A stretch of DNA of 64,000 nucleotides, from NCBI GenBank assembly GCA_965199235.1, contig CBDAQU010000002.1:496001-560000 (forward strand). Reading direction: 5' to 3'. Below the pieces are notes generated by a model that saw only the letters and a list, made by a program, of their open reading frames with translations, was not told the DNA's origin and ran no database searches. The stretch is from BOG-908 sp965199235. Lineage in GTDB: Bacteria; Pseudomonadota; Alphaproteobacteria; Acetobacterales; Acetobacteraceae. Below are positions 1 to 7,671 of this stretch, in pieces (position 1 is the stretch's first letter; each line of letters opens with the position of its first letter). Made by a program: the position numbers and the translations under genes.

Positions 1-276
1 GCGCGTGACCGTAAGCGTGGCCAGATCCAGCACCTCGATGTGGTCGGCGTCCGACGTGCAGATGTAGAGGCTGCGCCGGTCGCGCGAGAGGACGATGCCG
101 CGCGGGCGTGCGCCAACCGGCACGGTTTGCAGGATGGCAAGCGACTTGCCGTCCAGCACGGTGATCGTGTTGTCCTTTTCGTTGGAAACGAAGATCCGGA
201 ACGCAAGCGCAGGACGCGCCCACACGGCCAGAAGCAGCGCCAGGGAGCAGGCCTTCGTCGTCAATGCAAGTGGCAT
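1..276 (-). CDS. YVTN beta-propeller repeat protein, PQQ-catabolism associated (partial, 3' end beyond window)
   Basis: Only the first 92 codons are in the window. The protein starts with a signal peptide (MPLALTTKACSLALLLAVWA) followed by a first propeller blade (FRIFVSNEKDNTITVLDGKS) and a second (SLYICTSDADHIEVLDLAT), the pattern of YVTN-type periplasmic propellers. Proteins of this kind are encoded next to PQQ-dependent alcohol dehydrogenases and an ABC-type substrate-binding protein, and exactly that gene lies upstream. Its ATG overlaps the last 16 bases of that gene, so the two are probably translationally coupled. The molecular function of the family is not settled. The partial length prevents checking the number of blades. 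Confidence 0.8.
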   Translation of the reverse strand, partial: MPLALTTKACSLALLLAVWARPALAFRIFVSNEKDNTITVLDGKSLAILQTVPVGARPRGIVLSRDRRSLYICTSDADHIEVLDLATLTVTR

Positions 277-1469
277 GCGGTTTCCGGCTCGTCGACGCCG
301 AGCGAATCGAGATCGTTCCTCTCGTGCAGGAATCCGGGCTGGGGCGAGACCGACACCACGGAACGCTCGTCCGCCAGCAGCACCGGTTGCCGCAACTGGC
401 CGTCCCATGCGCGAAAGCTGAACTCCGGCCCCTTATAGCCTGACAGGGAGAAATCAGGACCATGCAACGCGGCGATGATGCGGCCTGGATCGGCGCTGCC
501 GGTCCGCGTCGCGGCCTCGCCGATGGCGCGGACCGCCAGCCAGGCGCCGTAATCGGCTACCGTCATCGCCCGGCCGGCGCTTCGGCGAAATCGCAGCTGC
601 AGCTGCGTGCTGGCATACTCGTCCATCACTGGCGACCACGCAGCCGGAACCAGGCCCTGCGTGCCGGCGACCGGGCGCGGCGCGTCCGTGCGGTAGGAGA
701 GCTGGTCGCCGAAATGCCCAGCCTCGTCGGCCACGACGAGCACGTCGTAGCTCGCGCCCTGCGTCACCTTGGCGACTTCGTCGTTGACCTGGAAATGGCC
801 CGTATCGGCCTGCTGGGCCGCAGGGTTGAAGGCCCAGGAGCGGTCCGCGCGGATCGTCAACTGAAACTTCTCTGCGGAGCGCCGTACCGCGTCCGCATAG
901 AGGCTATCGGCCGGGTCTCTGCCAACGAGAAGCATGATGCGGCGCCAATCCTTCTTGACCAGGTATTGCATCAGCGCGTCGGCCAGCATGGCGCGGCTGG
1001 GCAGCGTGTGCAGCACGTTCGGCCGACAATCGGCGCCGCGCAGCCTATCGTCCGACGTGCCGGCATCCAGGATCACCGCCTTTTGCGCGCCACTGGCTCC
1101 GGCAAGCCTCAACAGGAGATCTGCCGGCAGCCTGGCCACAAAAAGCCGCTGGCCATTCGCCAACGCCTGGGTGAAGCCGCTTTCCACCGTCGCAGCGTCG
1201 GGTGCCACGATGCTGCGCAGAGTATAGCTCTGACCGACGAAACGGCCGGTCGTGTTGGTGTCCGACACGGCCAGTTCGGCGCCGCGCCGGCCGACCCCGG
1301 TGGGCGGCGGATCGAGCACCGCGGACGGCGACGGCTTTGCGTCCTGAATATCCAGATAGACGATGGCAACTTGGTCGGTGGCTTGGGCGGTGCGACTAGC
1401 GCAAGCGACAAGGAGCAAGGCGGGGAGAGCGGCACTCCATCCAATCCCCGCTTCCCTTGGCAGGGCCAC
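261..1469 (-). CDS. ABC transporter substrate-binding protein of the PQQ-dependent alcohol dehydrogenase system
   Basis: This 402-residue periplasmic protein has a lipoprotein- or Sec-like leader (hydrophobic LPALLLVACAS near residue 20) and a type I periplasmic-binding fold like branched-chain amino-acid receptors. Such receptors recur in PQQ alcohol-oxidation clusters together with a YVTN propeller protein, which follows here with a 16-base overlap. The start is GTG at 1469, one base after the stop of the cytochrome c gene, so the three genes form one minus-strand operon. The ligand is unknown; an alcohol, PQQ or a metal chelate would fit the context, but this is inference. The matching ABC ATPase and permease genes would lie beyond the left edge. 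Confidence 0.82.
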   Translation of the reverse strand: MALPREAGIGWSAALPALLLVACASRTAQATDQVAIVYLDIQDAKPSPSAVLDPPPTGVGRRGAELAVSDTNTTGRFVGQSYTLRSIVAPDAATVESGFTQALANGQRLFVARLPADLLLRLAGASGAQKAVILDAGTSDDRLRGADCRPNVLHTLPSRAMLADALMQYLVKKDWRRIMLLVGRDPADSLYADAVRRSAEKFQLTIRADRSWAFNPAAQQADTGHFQVNDEVAKVTQGASYDVLVVADEAGHFGDQLSYRTDAPRPVAGTQGLVPAAWSPVMDEYASTQLQLRFRRSAGRAMTVADYGAWLAVRAIGEAATRTGSADPGRIIAALHGPDFSLSGYKGPEFSFRAWDGQLRQPVLLADERSVVSVSPQPGFLHERNDLDSLGVDEPETACHLH

Positions 1470-1470
1470 G

Positions 1471-1839
1471 CTACTTCAGCGAGGCAAGGTATGCGATGAC
1501 GTTCTGGCGATCGGAGTCCGCCGGCAATCCTGCAAAGATCATCTTGATGCCGGGGATCTTTTGGCGCGGTGCGATCAGGTAATCGTCCAACGTCGCATCG
1601 TCCCAAGTGCGGTTGGCGTTCTTCATCGCGTCCGAATAGGTGTAGGTCGGCAACGTGCCCGCCTTGCGGCCGACCACGCCCCACAGGCTCGGGCCTATCT
1701 TGTTCTGCCCCTCGACGGGCGCATGGCAGAGCCCGCATTTCTGGCTGAACAGCACCTTGCCAGCCGCGGCATCGCCTGCCGCGCGGGCCTGCATGGTTGC
1801 GCCCGCAAGCAACAAGACGCTCAAGACCACTCGCCGCAT
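1471..1839 (-). CDS. class I c-type cytochrome, secreted
   Basis: This is a small monohaem cytochrome c of about 122 residues. A signal peptide (MRRVVLSVLLLAGATMQARA) is followed by the haem-binding CGLCH motif near residue 36 and a C-terminal IKMIF Met, the likely sixth ligand. The domain resembles cytochrome c2/c550 of alphaproteobacteria. The start at 1839 is preferred over an in-frame ATG six codons upstream, because a good ribosome site (GGGGAGAGG) sits just before it. It probably accepts electrons in the PQQ-dehydrogenase chain, as the neighbouring genes suggest. The gene is transcribed away from pqqA and xoxF and leads into the substrate-binding protein and propeller genes. Confidence 0.85.
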   Translation of the reverse strand: MRRVVLSVLLLAGATMQARAAGDAAAGKVLFSQKCGLCHAPVEGQNKIGPSLWGVVGRKAGTLPTYTYSDAMKNANRTWDDATLDDYLIAPRQKIPGIKMIFAGLPADSDRQNVIAYLASLK

Positions 1840-2095
1840 CGCCTCTCCCCTGAGCATGTCAACGTCCTCGGTGGACGCATCACAGACATGGTGTCAACCC
1901 GGGCAAACACAGGGCTGGTTGAACGCATGCCAGTAAAGACCCTGTATTTGCTGCGCTGCACAACTTTCATGCGCGCGCCTGTAACAAATCCTAGCCAAGC
2001 GAGCGGTTGTCACGCCGCCCATGGGCGGTATGGTAGGGCGTGCCTGCCCGTCGGATGTTGCAAACCTGCCGGACAGTGGCGCCATGGAGGATGCA

Positions 2096-2179
2096 ATGAG
2101 CTGGAAGTCACCAAAAATCGTCGAAATCGCTCTCGGCGCGGAAATCAACTCTTACGCCTGCGCCGAAACCAAGACGTAG
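2096..2179 (+). CDS. pqqA: PQQ precursor peptide PqqA (orphan copy)
   Basis: A 27-residue ORF has the hallmarks of PqqA, the ribosomal peptide from which pyrroloquinoline quinone is built: a short basic start (MSWKSPKI), then the core EINSY in which Glu16 and Tyr20 have the required Glu-x3-Tyr spacing, and a short tail. A strong GGAGG site at 2086-2090 lies five bases before the ATG at 2096; an in-frame ATG at 2084 is less likely because it overlaps that site. No pqqB, pqqC, pqqD or pqqE is in the window, so this copy is separate from any biosynthetic operon seen here. It sits beside xoxF, whose product needs PQQ. Extra pqqA copies are known in methylotrophs. Confidence 0.88.
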   Translation: MSWKSPKIVEIALGAEINSYACAETKT

Positions 2180-2192
2180 GCTTGACACGGAG

Positions 2193-2225
2193 CCGCCTGC
2201 CTGGCGGTTCCTCTCGTGCGAGAGG
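2193..2225 (+). terminator. paired hairpins after pqqA
   Basis: Two inverted repeats follow the pqqA stop: CCGCC/GGCGG (2193-2197 with 2203-2207) and the perfect palindrome CCTCTCGTGCGAGAGG (2210-2225). There is no T-run, so a role as terminator or RNA-stabilising end is inferred from position between the convergent pqqA and the gene at 2264-2656. Confidence 0.4.
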
Positions 2226-2263
2226 TGGCGCTGCGCGCTCAAGCGAGGTGGTGACGCGAGCAG

Positions 2264-2656
2264 TCACTGTCCGCAGCGTAGATTGGCCTCCGCTTGCGCA
2301 CGTTGGATTTGCTGCAACGATTGCTTTGCCACCGGCGTATCGCGAAACAGCCCGCCGCGCGGCCCGACGCTGGCCTGCTGCATCGACATGATGGTGGCGG
2401 CCCGCTCGTATTCCTCGTAGGTCAACTGGTCGGCGATGGCGTCTATGCTGCACGCGCACTGGTCGAGCAACCTGTGCTGGAAGCCGTTGGCTGCGAGACA
2501 GCCGATCACGTAATCGGCGCGGGCCGAGGTGGGGTAGTCGTGACGCGGCGGCCTCGTATCCTGCGCGAGGGCGGCACAAAACGAGGCAACCCCTATCAAG
2601 ATCGCGACGGCGCAGTTGCGCGCGCGATGGCGGCGTGGGTATCGAAGAGTGGTCAA
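2264..2656 (-). CDS. small secreted protein of the xox locus, function unknown
   Basis: This predicted protein has about 130 residues. I do not recognise a named family. It has a basic N-terminus and a hydrophobic stretch (AVAILIGVASFCAALAQ) typical of a signal peptide, then a mature part of about 95 residues with cysteines in VIGCLAAN, the QCACS pair and the C-terminal RCGQ. The start chosen is TTG at 2656 because GAGG lies seven bases upstream; a longer ORF without such a site extends to 2779. It faces a divergent small gene whose start is only 22 bases away. Position between pqqA and xoxF suggests a periplasmic role in methanol oxidation, which is inference only. Confidence 0.6.
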   Translation of the reverse strand: MTTLRYPRRHRARNCAVAILIGVASFCAALAQDTRPPRHDYPTSARADYVIGCLAANGFQHRLLDQCACSIDAIADQLTYEEYERAATIMSMQQASVGPRGGLFRDTPVAKQSLQQIQRAQAEANLRCGQ

Positions 2657-2678
2657 GGATGAACCTCGGGAGAGCGCC

Positions 2679-2885
2679 GTGATCGAGCTCGTTATCGTAT
2701 ACTGCCTGACGGCCGACACCAACAGCTGCACGGAAAAACGTCTGGCAATGGAAGACTTCCCGACACCTGCCGCCTGCACGATGGGCGCGCAGCAACGCGC
2801 CCAGGAGTACCTTCAAGCGCATCCGAAATACATGCTCAAGAGCTGGCGGTGCGAGATGGACGTGCCGCACCAGCAGCCGGCCTGA
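2679..2885 (+). CDS. small conserved-type protein upstream of xoxF, function unknown
   Basis: The ORF encodes about 68 residues, starting at GTG 2679 with GGGAGAG just upstream. The sequence is cysteine- and proline-containing (VYCLTADTNSC, FPTPAACTMGAQQ, SWRCEMDVPHQQ) and has no signal peptide or membrane segment. The central MGAQQRAQEYLQAHPKY looks helical, and the four Cys spread over the chain could bind metal or form disulfides. Small proteins of this general pattern occur in alphaproteobacteria, but I cannot assign a function. The gene precedes the xoxF promoter region on the same strand, and its start lies only 22 bases from the divergent gene, so its promoter must lie inside that neighbour. 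Confidence 0.6.
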   Translation: MIELVIVYCLTADTNSCTEKRLAMEDFPTPAACTMGAQQRAQEYLQAHPKYMLKSWRCEMDVPHQQPA

Positions 2886-3245
2886 GAAACGCTGCACCGC
2901 ACAACGGAATACTGCTGCACTGCACAAGTGCCGCGGAATGGCTTGCCGAGCTTTCTGCCGGGCCTGCGACCAAAGTATTACTTGCTCGCCGCCAGCATAG
3001 GCTCGCTTGTGTACCAGACCCGCGCGGCGGCACGCCTCGACTCCATCGATGCACCGACACGCTGAACAAGCCGGACTATATTGCGTCGCAACAAATACAC
3101 CGAGTGCGATAAGGGCGGTTTAGCTGAACCAGTTAAAGATAAAACTGTACGAGGTCTTGACCTTTCACATATCGGTTTGATCTCGGTTGCACCTGCGAAT
3201 CGGTTTGTCGAACACCGCAAACCGGAAATAAAAAAGGAGGGACTC
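2886..3245 (+). promoter_or_regulatory. xoxF upstream region with CGGTTTG repeats
   Basis: This 360-base gap holds no convincing gene. CGGTTTG occurs at 3173-3179 and 3201-3207, and its complement CAAACCG at 3218-3224, giving two direct copies 28 bases apart and an inverted pair with a ten-base spacer. A possible -35 TTGACC is at 3157-3162 with a poor -10 (ATCTCG) 17 bases on. The repeat set is a candidate operator or leader hairpin for control of xoxF. A strong GGAGG site at about 3236-3240 serves the xoxF ATG at 3246. Confidence 0.5.
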
Positions 3246-5057
3246 ATGAAATCCAGACACGGTCTGATGATGTCGGCGTGCATGATGGCAGGCTCGGCGA
3301 TACTCGGCGCAACGCAGGGCTTGGCGAACGACGAGCTGGCCAAGCTGTCGAAGGACCCGAACCAGTGGGTCATGCCGCTCGGCAACTACAGCAGCCAGCG
3401 TTTCAGCGAGCTTGCGCAGATAAACACCAAGACCGCCAAGAACCTCCACCCGGTCTGGACCTTCTCGACAGGCGTGTTGCGGGGGCACGAGGGCGGGCCG
3501 CTGGTGATCGGCGACATGATGTATATATCGACACCGTTCCCCAACACCGTCTTCGCGCTCAGCCTGAAAGACAGTGGCAAGATTGCCTGGAAGTATGAGC
3601 CGACGCAGGATGCCAACGTCATTCCGGTCATGTGCTGCGACACGGTCAACCGCGGCGTCGCCTACTCTCCCGACAATGGCGGGATGATTTTCCTGCACCA
3701 GGCAGACACCACCCTGGTCGCCCTGAACGCGCAGACTGGCAAGGTGGTGTGGTCGGTCAAAGACGGCGACGCCGGCAAGGGGGAGACGGGCACGTCGGCC
3801 CCGTTGATCGTCAAGGACAAGGTGATCATTGGCGTCAGCGGCGGCGAGTTCGGCATTCAGGGCAGGCTCACCGCCTACAACGTCAAGGACGGCAGCAAGG
3901 CCTGGGTCGCCTATTCGTCAGGCACCGACGACATGATCAAGTTCGACCCGAACAAAACCATGGAGTTGGGCAGGCCAGTCGGCGCCAACAGCTCGGTGAA
4001 GACCTGGAAGGGCGACCAGTGGAAGAACGGCGGCGGTGGCACCTGGGGCTGGATCTCCTACGACCCCACGCTCAACATGGTTTATTACGGGTCCGGCAAC
4101 CCAGGCACCTGGAACCCGACGCAGCGCCCCGGCGACAACAAATGGTCGTTGACGGTGTTCGCGCGCGATGCCGATACCGGCCAAGCCAAATGGGTCTACC
4201 AGATGACCCCGCACGACCAGTGGGATTATGACGGCGTGAACGAGATGATTCTCGCCGACGTGCCCGTGCACGGCAAGCTGACCAAGGCGCTCGTGCATTT
4301 CGATCGAAACGGATTTGCCTACGTGCTGGACCGCACAAATGGCGCGCTGCTCGAAGCCGAAAAATTCGATCCCGCGGTTAATTGGGCAAGCAAGATCGAT
4401 CTGGCATCCGGAAAGCCGGTTCTAGTCGACCAGTTCGGTCCCGGCGCGCAGGGTGCGGACCACAATACCAAGAACGTCTGCCCGGCCGCCCTCGGCTCCA
4501 AGGACGAGCAGCCTGCCAGCTATTCGCCCAAGACTCACATGTTCTTCGTGCCGACGAACCACGTCTGCATGGATTATGAGCCGTTCAAGGTCAGCTACAC
4601 GGCGGGTCAGCCCTATGTCGGCGCCACACTCTCGATGTATCCGCCTTCCGGCCAAAATAACCTCGGCAACTTCATCGCCTACGACGTGAACCAGGGCAAG
4701 ATCGCCTGGACCGATCCGGAAACGTTTTCGGTCTGGTCAGGCGCCTTGGCGACGGCTGGCGACGTGGTGGCCTACGGAACGCTCGACGGCAACCTCAAGG
4801 TGGTGGACCAGAAGACCGGCAAGCTGCTCTACAAGTTCAAGACCCCGTCGGGCATCATCGGCAACATCAACACCTACACCTTTGGCGGCAAGCAGTACCT
4901 CGCCGTCCTGTCCGGTGTCGGCGGATGGGCGGGTATCGGCATGGCTGCGGGCCTGAGCGAGGACAATGCCGGCCTGGGAGCCGTCGGCGCCTACAAGCAG
5001 TTGTCGAACTACACGCAGCTCGGCGGCGTGCTGACCGTGTTCGGCCTGTCCAACTGA
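3246..5057 (+). CDS. xoxF: lanthanide-dependent PQQ methanol dehydrogenase XoxF
   Basis: The enzyme oxidises methanol to formaldehyde or formate in the periplasm, using PQQ and a lanthanide ion, and passes electrons to a cytochrome c. The protein is 603 residues long with a signal peptide ending near GATQGLAN and an eight-blade propeller. Diagnostic residues are the adjacent Cys pair C130-C131 (VMCCD) that lies against PQQ, and WDYDG, in which D327 is the catalytic Asp and D329 is the extra Asp that marks lanthanide-type XoxF rather than calcium-type MxaF. The ATG at 3246 follows an excellent GGAGG site; a longer reading frame to 3081 has no such support. xoxG and xoxJ follow. Confidence 0.95.
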   Translation: MKSRHGLMMSACMMAGSAILGATQGLANDELAKLSKDPNQWVMPLGNYSSQRFSELAQINTKTAKNLHPVWTFSTGVLRGHEGGPLVIGDMMYISTPFPNTVFALSLKDSGKIAWKYEPTQDANVIPVMCCDTVNRGVAYSPDNGGMIFLHQADTTLVALNAQTGKVVWSVKDGDAGKGETGTSAPLIVKDKVIIGVSGGEFGIQGRLTAYNVKDGSKAWVAYSSGTDDMIKFDPNKTMELGRPVGANSSVKTWKGDQWKNGGGGTWGWISYDPTLNMVYYGSGNPGTWNPTQRPGDNKWSLTVFARDADTGQAKWVYQMTPHDQWDYDGVNEMILADVPVHGKLTKALVHFDRNGFAYVLDRTNGALLEAEKFDPAVNWASKIDLASGKPVLVDQFGPGAQGADHNTKNVCPAALGSKDEQPASYSPKTHMFFVPTNHVCMDYEPFKVSYTAGQPYVGATLSMYPPSGQNNLGNFIAYDVNQGKIAWTDPETFSVWSGALATAGDVVAYGTLDGNLKVVDQKTGKLLYKFKTPSGIIGNINTYTFGGKQYLAVLSGVGGWAGIGMAAGLSEDNAGLGAVGAYKQLSNYTQLGGVLTVFGLSN

Positions 5058-5157
5058 TGTGATGCTCCCGCTCCGCCTGCGCCGAACGCATGCGGAGCGG
5101 TTCGACCAGACATGATCCGCGTGCGTTTGCCAAGGATCGCCTGCCATGGAGACTTGG

Positions 5158-5607
5158 ATGTCCCGCGCCATCGTCAAAATCGCCTGTGCCAGCCTCATTC
5201 TGGTGTCGTCCGCCGTCGCGGTAGATCATGCCGCTCGCGCGACGGACGCCGCACCTGCCGCTCCCGAAAAGAAACCCTACACGGTCAAGGATGGTAAGGT
5301 GGACATCAACACCTACCACGGCTATTTGTACTACGGCGACCAGTGCATGCGCTGCCATGGACCGGACGGCGCCGGCAGCTCCTACGCGCCGAACCTGACG
5401 CAAAGCCTGAAGGTGATGACAAAAGAGCAGGTGGAGAACACCATCATCAACGGCCGCAAGCACGTCGACTCGTCCAACGACAAGGTGATGCCCGCCTTCG
5501 GCACCAACGAGGACGTGGTCGAAAACATGGACAACATCTACAACTACCTGCTCGCGCGCTCTGACGGCGCTCTCGGCCGAGGACACCCAGAGCACCTGGA
5601 GCCATGA
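5158..5607 (+). CDS. xoxG: cytochrome c XoxG, electron acceptor for XoxF
   Basis: This is a secreted monohaem cytochrome c of about 149 residues. It has a signal peptide (MSRAIVKIACASLILVSSAVA), a haem motif CMRCH in the YYGDQCMRCHGPDG context typical of the methanol-dehydrogenase partner cytochromes, and VMPAFG supplying the Met ligand. It should take electrons from XoxF. GGAGA at 5148-5152 lies five bases before the ATG at 5158; the in-frame ATG at 5146 has no such site. The gene is about 100 bases after xoxF, and its TGA overlaps the ATG of xoxJ (ATGA). Confidence 0.9.
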   Translation: MSRAIVKIACASLILVSSAVAVDHAARATDAAPAAPEKKPYTVKDGKVDINTYHGYLYYGDQCMRCHGPDGAGSSYAPNLTQSLKVMTKEQVENTIINGRKHVDSSNDKVMPAFGTNEDVVENMDNIYNYLLARSDGALGRGHPEHLEP

Positions 5608-6422
5608 TCCGCCCGGCGGCGGCCGGCATCGCGATGATGCTGGCCGTGCCTGCTGCGGGACAAAGCCTGCCCGATCTCGTCTCGCCCACCGAGCTGCGTG
5701 TCTGTGCCGACCCGCATAACCTTCCGTTTTCCAACGAACAGGGCGAAGGGTTCGAGAACAAGATTGCGGAGCTCGTCGCACGGGAGCTGAAACTCAAGCT
5801 CAGCTACACCTGGTTTCCAGACAGCCAGGGTTTCGTGCGCGCCACGCTGATGAAGAACAGATGCGACCTCGTCGTCGGCACGGTGTCCGGCGTGCAGGAC
5901 ATGTCCACCACCGAACCATACTACCACACCGGCTACATGATGGTGACGCGACGCGCCGACAACATCACCACCGATCGCGTCAGCGATTGGCGGATCGCCG
6001 GGCGGCGTTTCGGGCTGATTGCGGCCACGCCGCCAACCAACCTGGTGGTGCAGCACAATTTGATGGACCAGACGTCGATATATCAGCTGATGGTGGACAC
6101 CCGCATCGACCAGCCGGCACACGCGATGATCACCGACATCGCCGGCGGGCGCGTCGATGTCGGCCTGCTCTGGGGACCGATCGCCGGCTACTACGCCAGG
6201 CACGACCGGCTTGCCCTGCGCCTCACCTTCCTCAACCCGGAGGAGTCGCGCGTTCGGCTCGACTACCACATCGCCATGGGCATCCGGCCGGCCGACATCG
6301 CGTTCAGGCGCCGGCTGAACAGCGTGATCGCCCGCGACCAGGGGCAGATTACGCAGATTCTCAACGATTACGGCGTCCCCCTGCTGGACGAGCAGAACCG
6401 GCCGGTTCCGCGCATGCAGTGA
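5604..6422 (+). CDS. xoxJ: periplasmic binding protein XoxJ (MxaJ-like)
   Basis: This 272-residue protein has a type II periplasmic solute-binding fold: a signal peptide to about residue 20, then LRVCADPHNLPFSNEQGEGFENKIAELVARELK, the usual N-terminal lobe of this class. XoxJ and MxaJ proteins are encoded with XoxF/XoxG or MxaF/MxaG and are thought to help activate or mature the dehydrogenase. Here it overlaps xoxG by four bases, completing xoxFGJ. It lacks the transporter partners expected of a true nutrient receptor. The family and context are clear; the exact role of the family is less so. Confidence 0.9.
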   Translation: MIRPAAAGIAMMLAVPAAGQSLPDLVSPTELRVCADPHNLPFSNEQGEGFENKIAELVARELKLKLSYTWFPDSQGFVRATLMKNRCDLVVGTVSGVQDMSTTEPYYHTGYMMVTRRADNITTDRVSDWRIAGRRFGLIAATPPTNLVVQHNLMDQTSIYQLMVDTRIDQPAHAMITDIAGGRVDVGLLWGPIAGYYARHDRLALRLTFLNPEESRVRLDYHIAMGIRPADIAFRRRLNSVIARDQGQITQILNDYGVPLLDEQNRPVPRMQ

Positions 6423-6516
6423 AGGGCCTGGCGGCGAGCCGCCGGGGACGGCGATCTCGCGGCGCAAACGGCTGATGCCGCTTCCTAACACCCTCGCGCG
6501 CCTCTAGAACCCGGTC

Positions 6517-7671
6517 ATGGAACGGGTAGGCACCTCGCCTGGCATCCGCCGGGCGATAACACGGACGACTTCCGCTGACGGTGCGGCACGGGAACTTCAC
6601 GCCTCCCTATGGCAGCCATCCTGCTGCCTGGTCCTGCTGTTCGTCTCGCCAGGGCACAGCCTGGCTCCGCTCGCCGCGGCACTCGCGCGAGCTTTTCCAA
6701 ACGTGCCCCTTGCGGGCTGCACCACCTCCGGCGAGATCGGCCCTGGCGGCTACGCCCAGCACTCCATCGTCGGCTTCAGTTTTGCAGGCAACGACTTCGC
6801 GGCGTCGATCGGCCTGATCAGGGGCCTCAGCCGCCAAAACGCTGCAGACATGCAGGCCACTGTCAGGCAGACTCGGCTCGCCATCTACGACGCCGCACCC
6901 TGGGCGCGTCACGACAACCTGTTTGCGATCATGCTGATCGACGGCATGTGCGGCTGCGAGGAGCTCGTCGCCAGTGCCGCATGCGGGGCGCTGGCGGGCA
7001 TTCCCCTGCGGGGCGGATCGGCAGGGGACGGCCTGCACTTCGAACGGACCTTCATCCTCCAGGACGGCGTCTTCCAGAGCGACGCGGCGTTGATCGCCGT
7101 GGTCGCGACCCGTCGCCGGTTTCACGCCTTCAAGACCGAGCACTTCACCGCCGGCACCGAACGCTTCGTGGTGACCGGCGCCGACCCGAGCCGCCGCGTG
7201 GTGACGGAGATCAACGCCGAACCCGCCGGCCCCGAATACGCGCGCATCACCGGCCTGGCGCTGGACCGGCTGACGCCCGTGGTCTTCGCCACGCATCCGT
7301 TGGTGGTGCGCGTGGGCGAGCAGTGTTTCGTGCGCTCGGTGCAACGGCTCAACCCTGATCACAGCCTGACGTTTATATGCGCGATCGACGAGGGGGTGGT
7401 GCTGACGGTCGGCCGGGCCGGCGATCTGGTCGGCAGCCTGTCGGACCATTTCGCGCAGATCGAGCGCAAGCTCGGCCGTCCCGAACTGGTCGTGGCTTTC
7501 GACTGCATGCTGCGCGGCCTGGAGCTGGACCAGCGCCGCCTTCGCGCCCAGGCGAGCACGGTGCTGGATGCCAACAACGTGATCGGGTTCAGCACCTATG
7601 GTGAGCAATACGAAGCCATGCACATGAACCAAACCCTGTCGGGGATAGCACTCGGCGCTGCCCATGCCTGA
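6517..7671 (+). CDS. FIST-domain sensory protein
   Basis: The 384-residue protein has an N-terminal FIST domain (PNVPLAGCTTSGEIGPGGY around residue 70 is the typical FIST signature) and a C-terminal FIST_C domain (CMLRGLELD near 330). FIST proteins are small-ligand sensors paired with signalling enzymes. No signal peptide or membrane segment is visible, so it acts in the cytoplasm. Its last eight bases overlap the start of a hybrid histidine kinase gene, which implies that the two products work together. Position right after xoxFGJ suggests a sensing role in alcohol oxidation, as with ErcS-type systems in Pseudomonas; that link is inference. Confidence 0.85.
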   Translation: MERVGTSPGIRRAITRTTSADGAARELHASLWQPSCCLVLLFVSPGHSLAPLAAALARAFPNVPLAGCTTSGEIGPGGYAQHSIVGFSFAGNDFAASIGLIRGLSRQNAADMQATVRQTRLAIYDAAPWARHDNLFAIMLIDGMCGCEELVASAACGALAGIPLRGGSAGDGLHFERTFILQDGVFQSDAALIAVVATRRRFHAFKTEHFTAGTERFVVTGADPSRRVVTEINAEPAGPEYARITGLALDRLTPVVFATHPLVVRVGEQCFVRSVQRLNPDHSLTFICAIDEGVVLTVGRAGDLVGSLSDHFAQIERKLGRPELVVAFDCMLRGLELDQRRLRAQASTVLDANNVIGFSTYGEQYEAMHMNQTLSGIALGAAHA

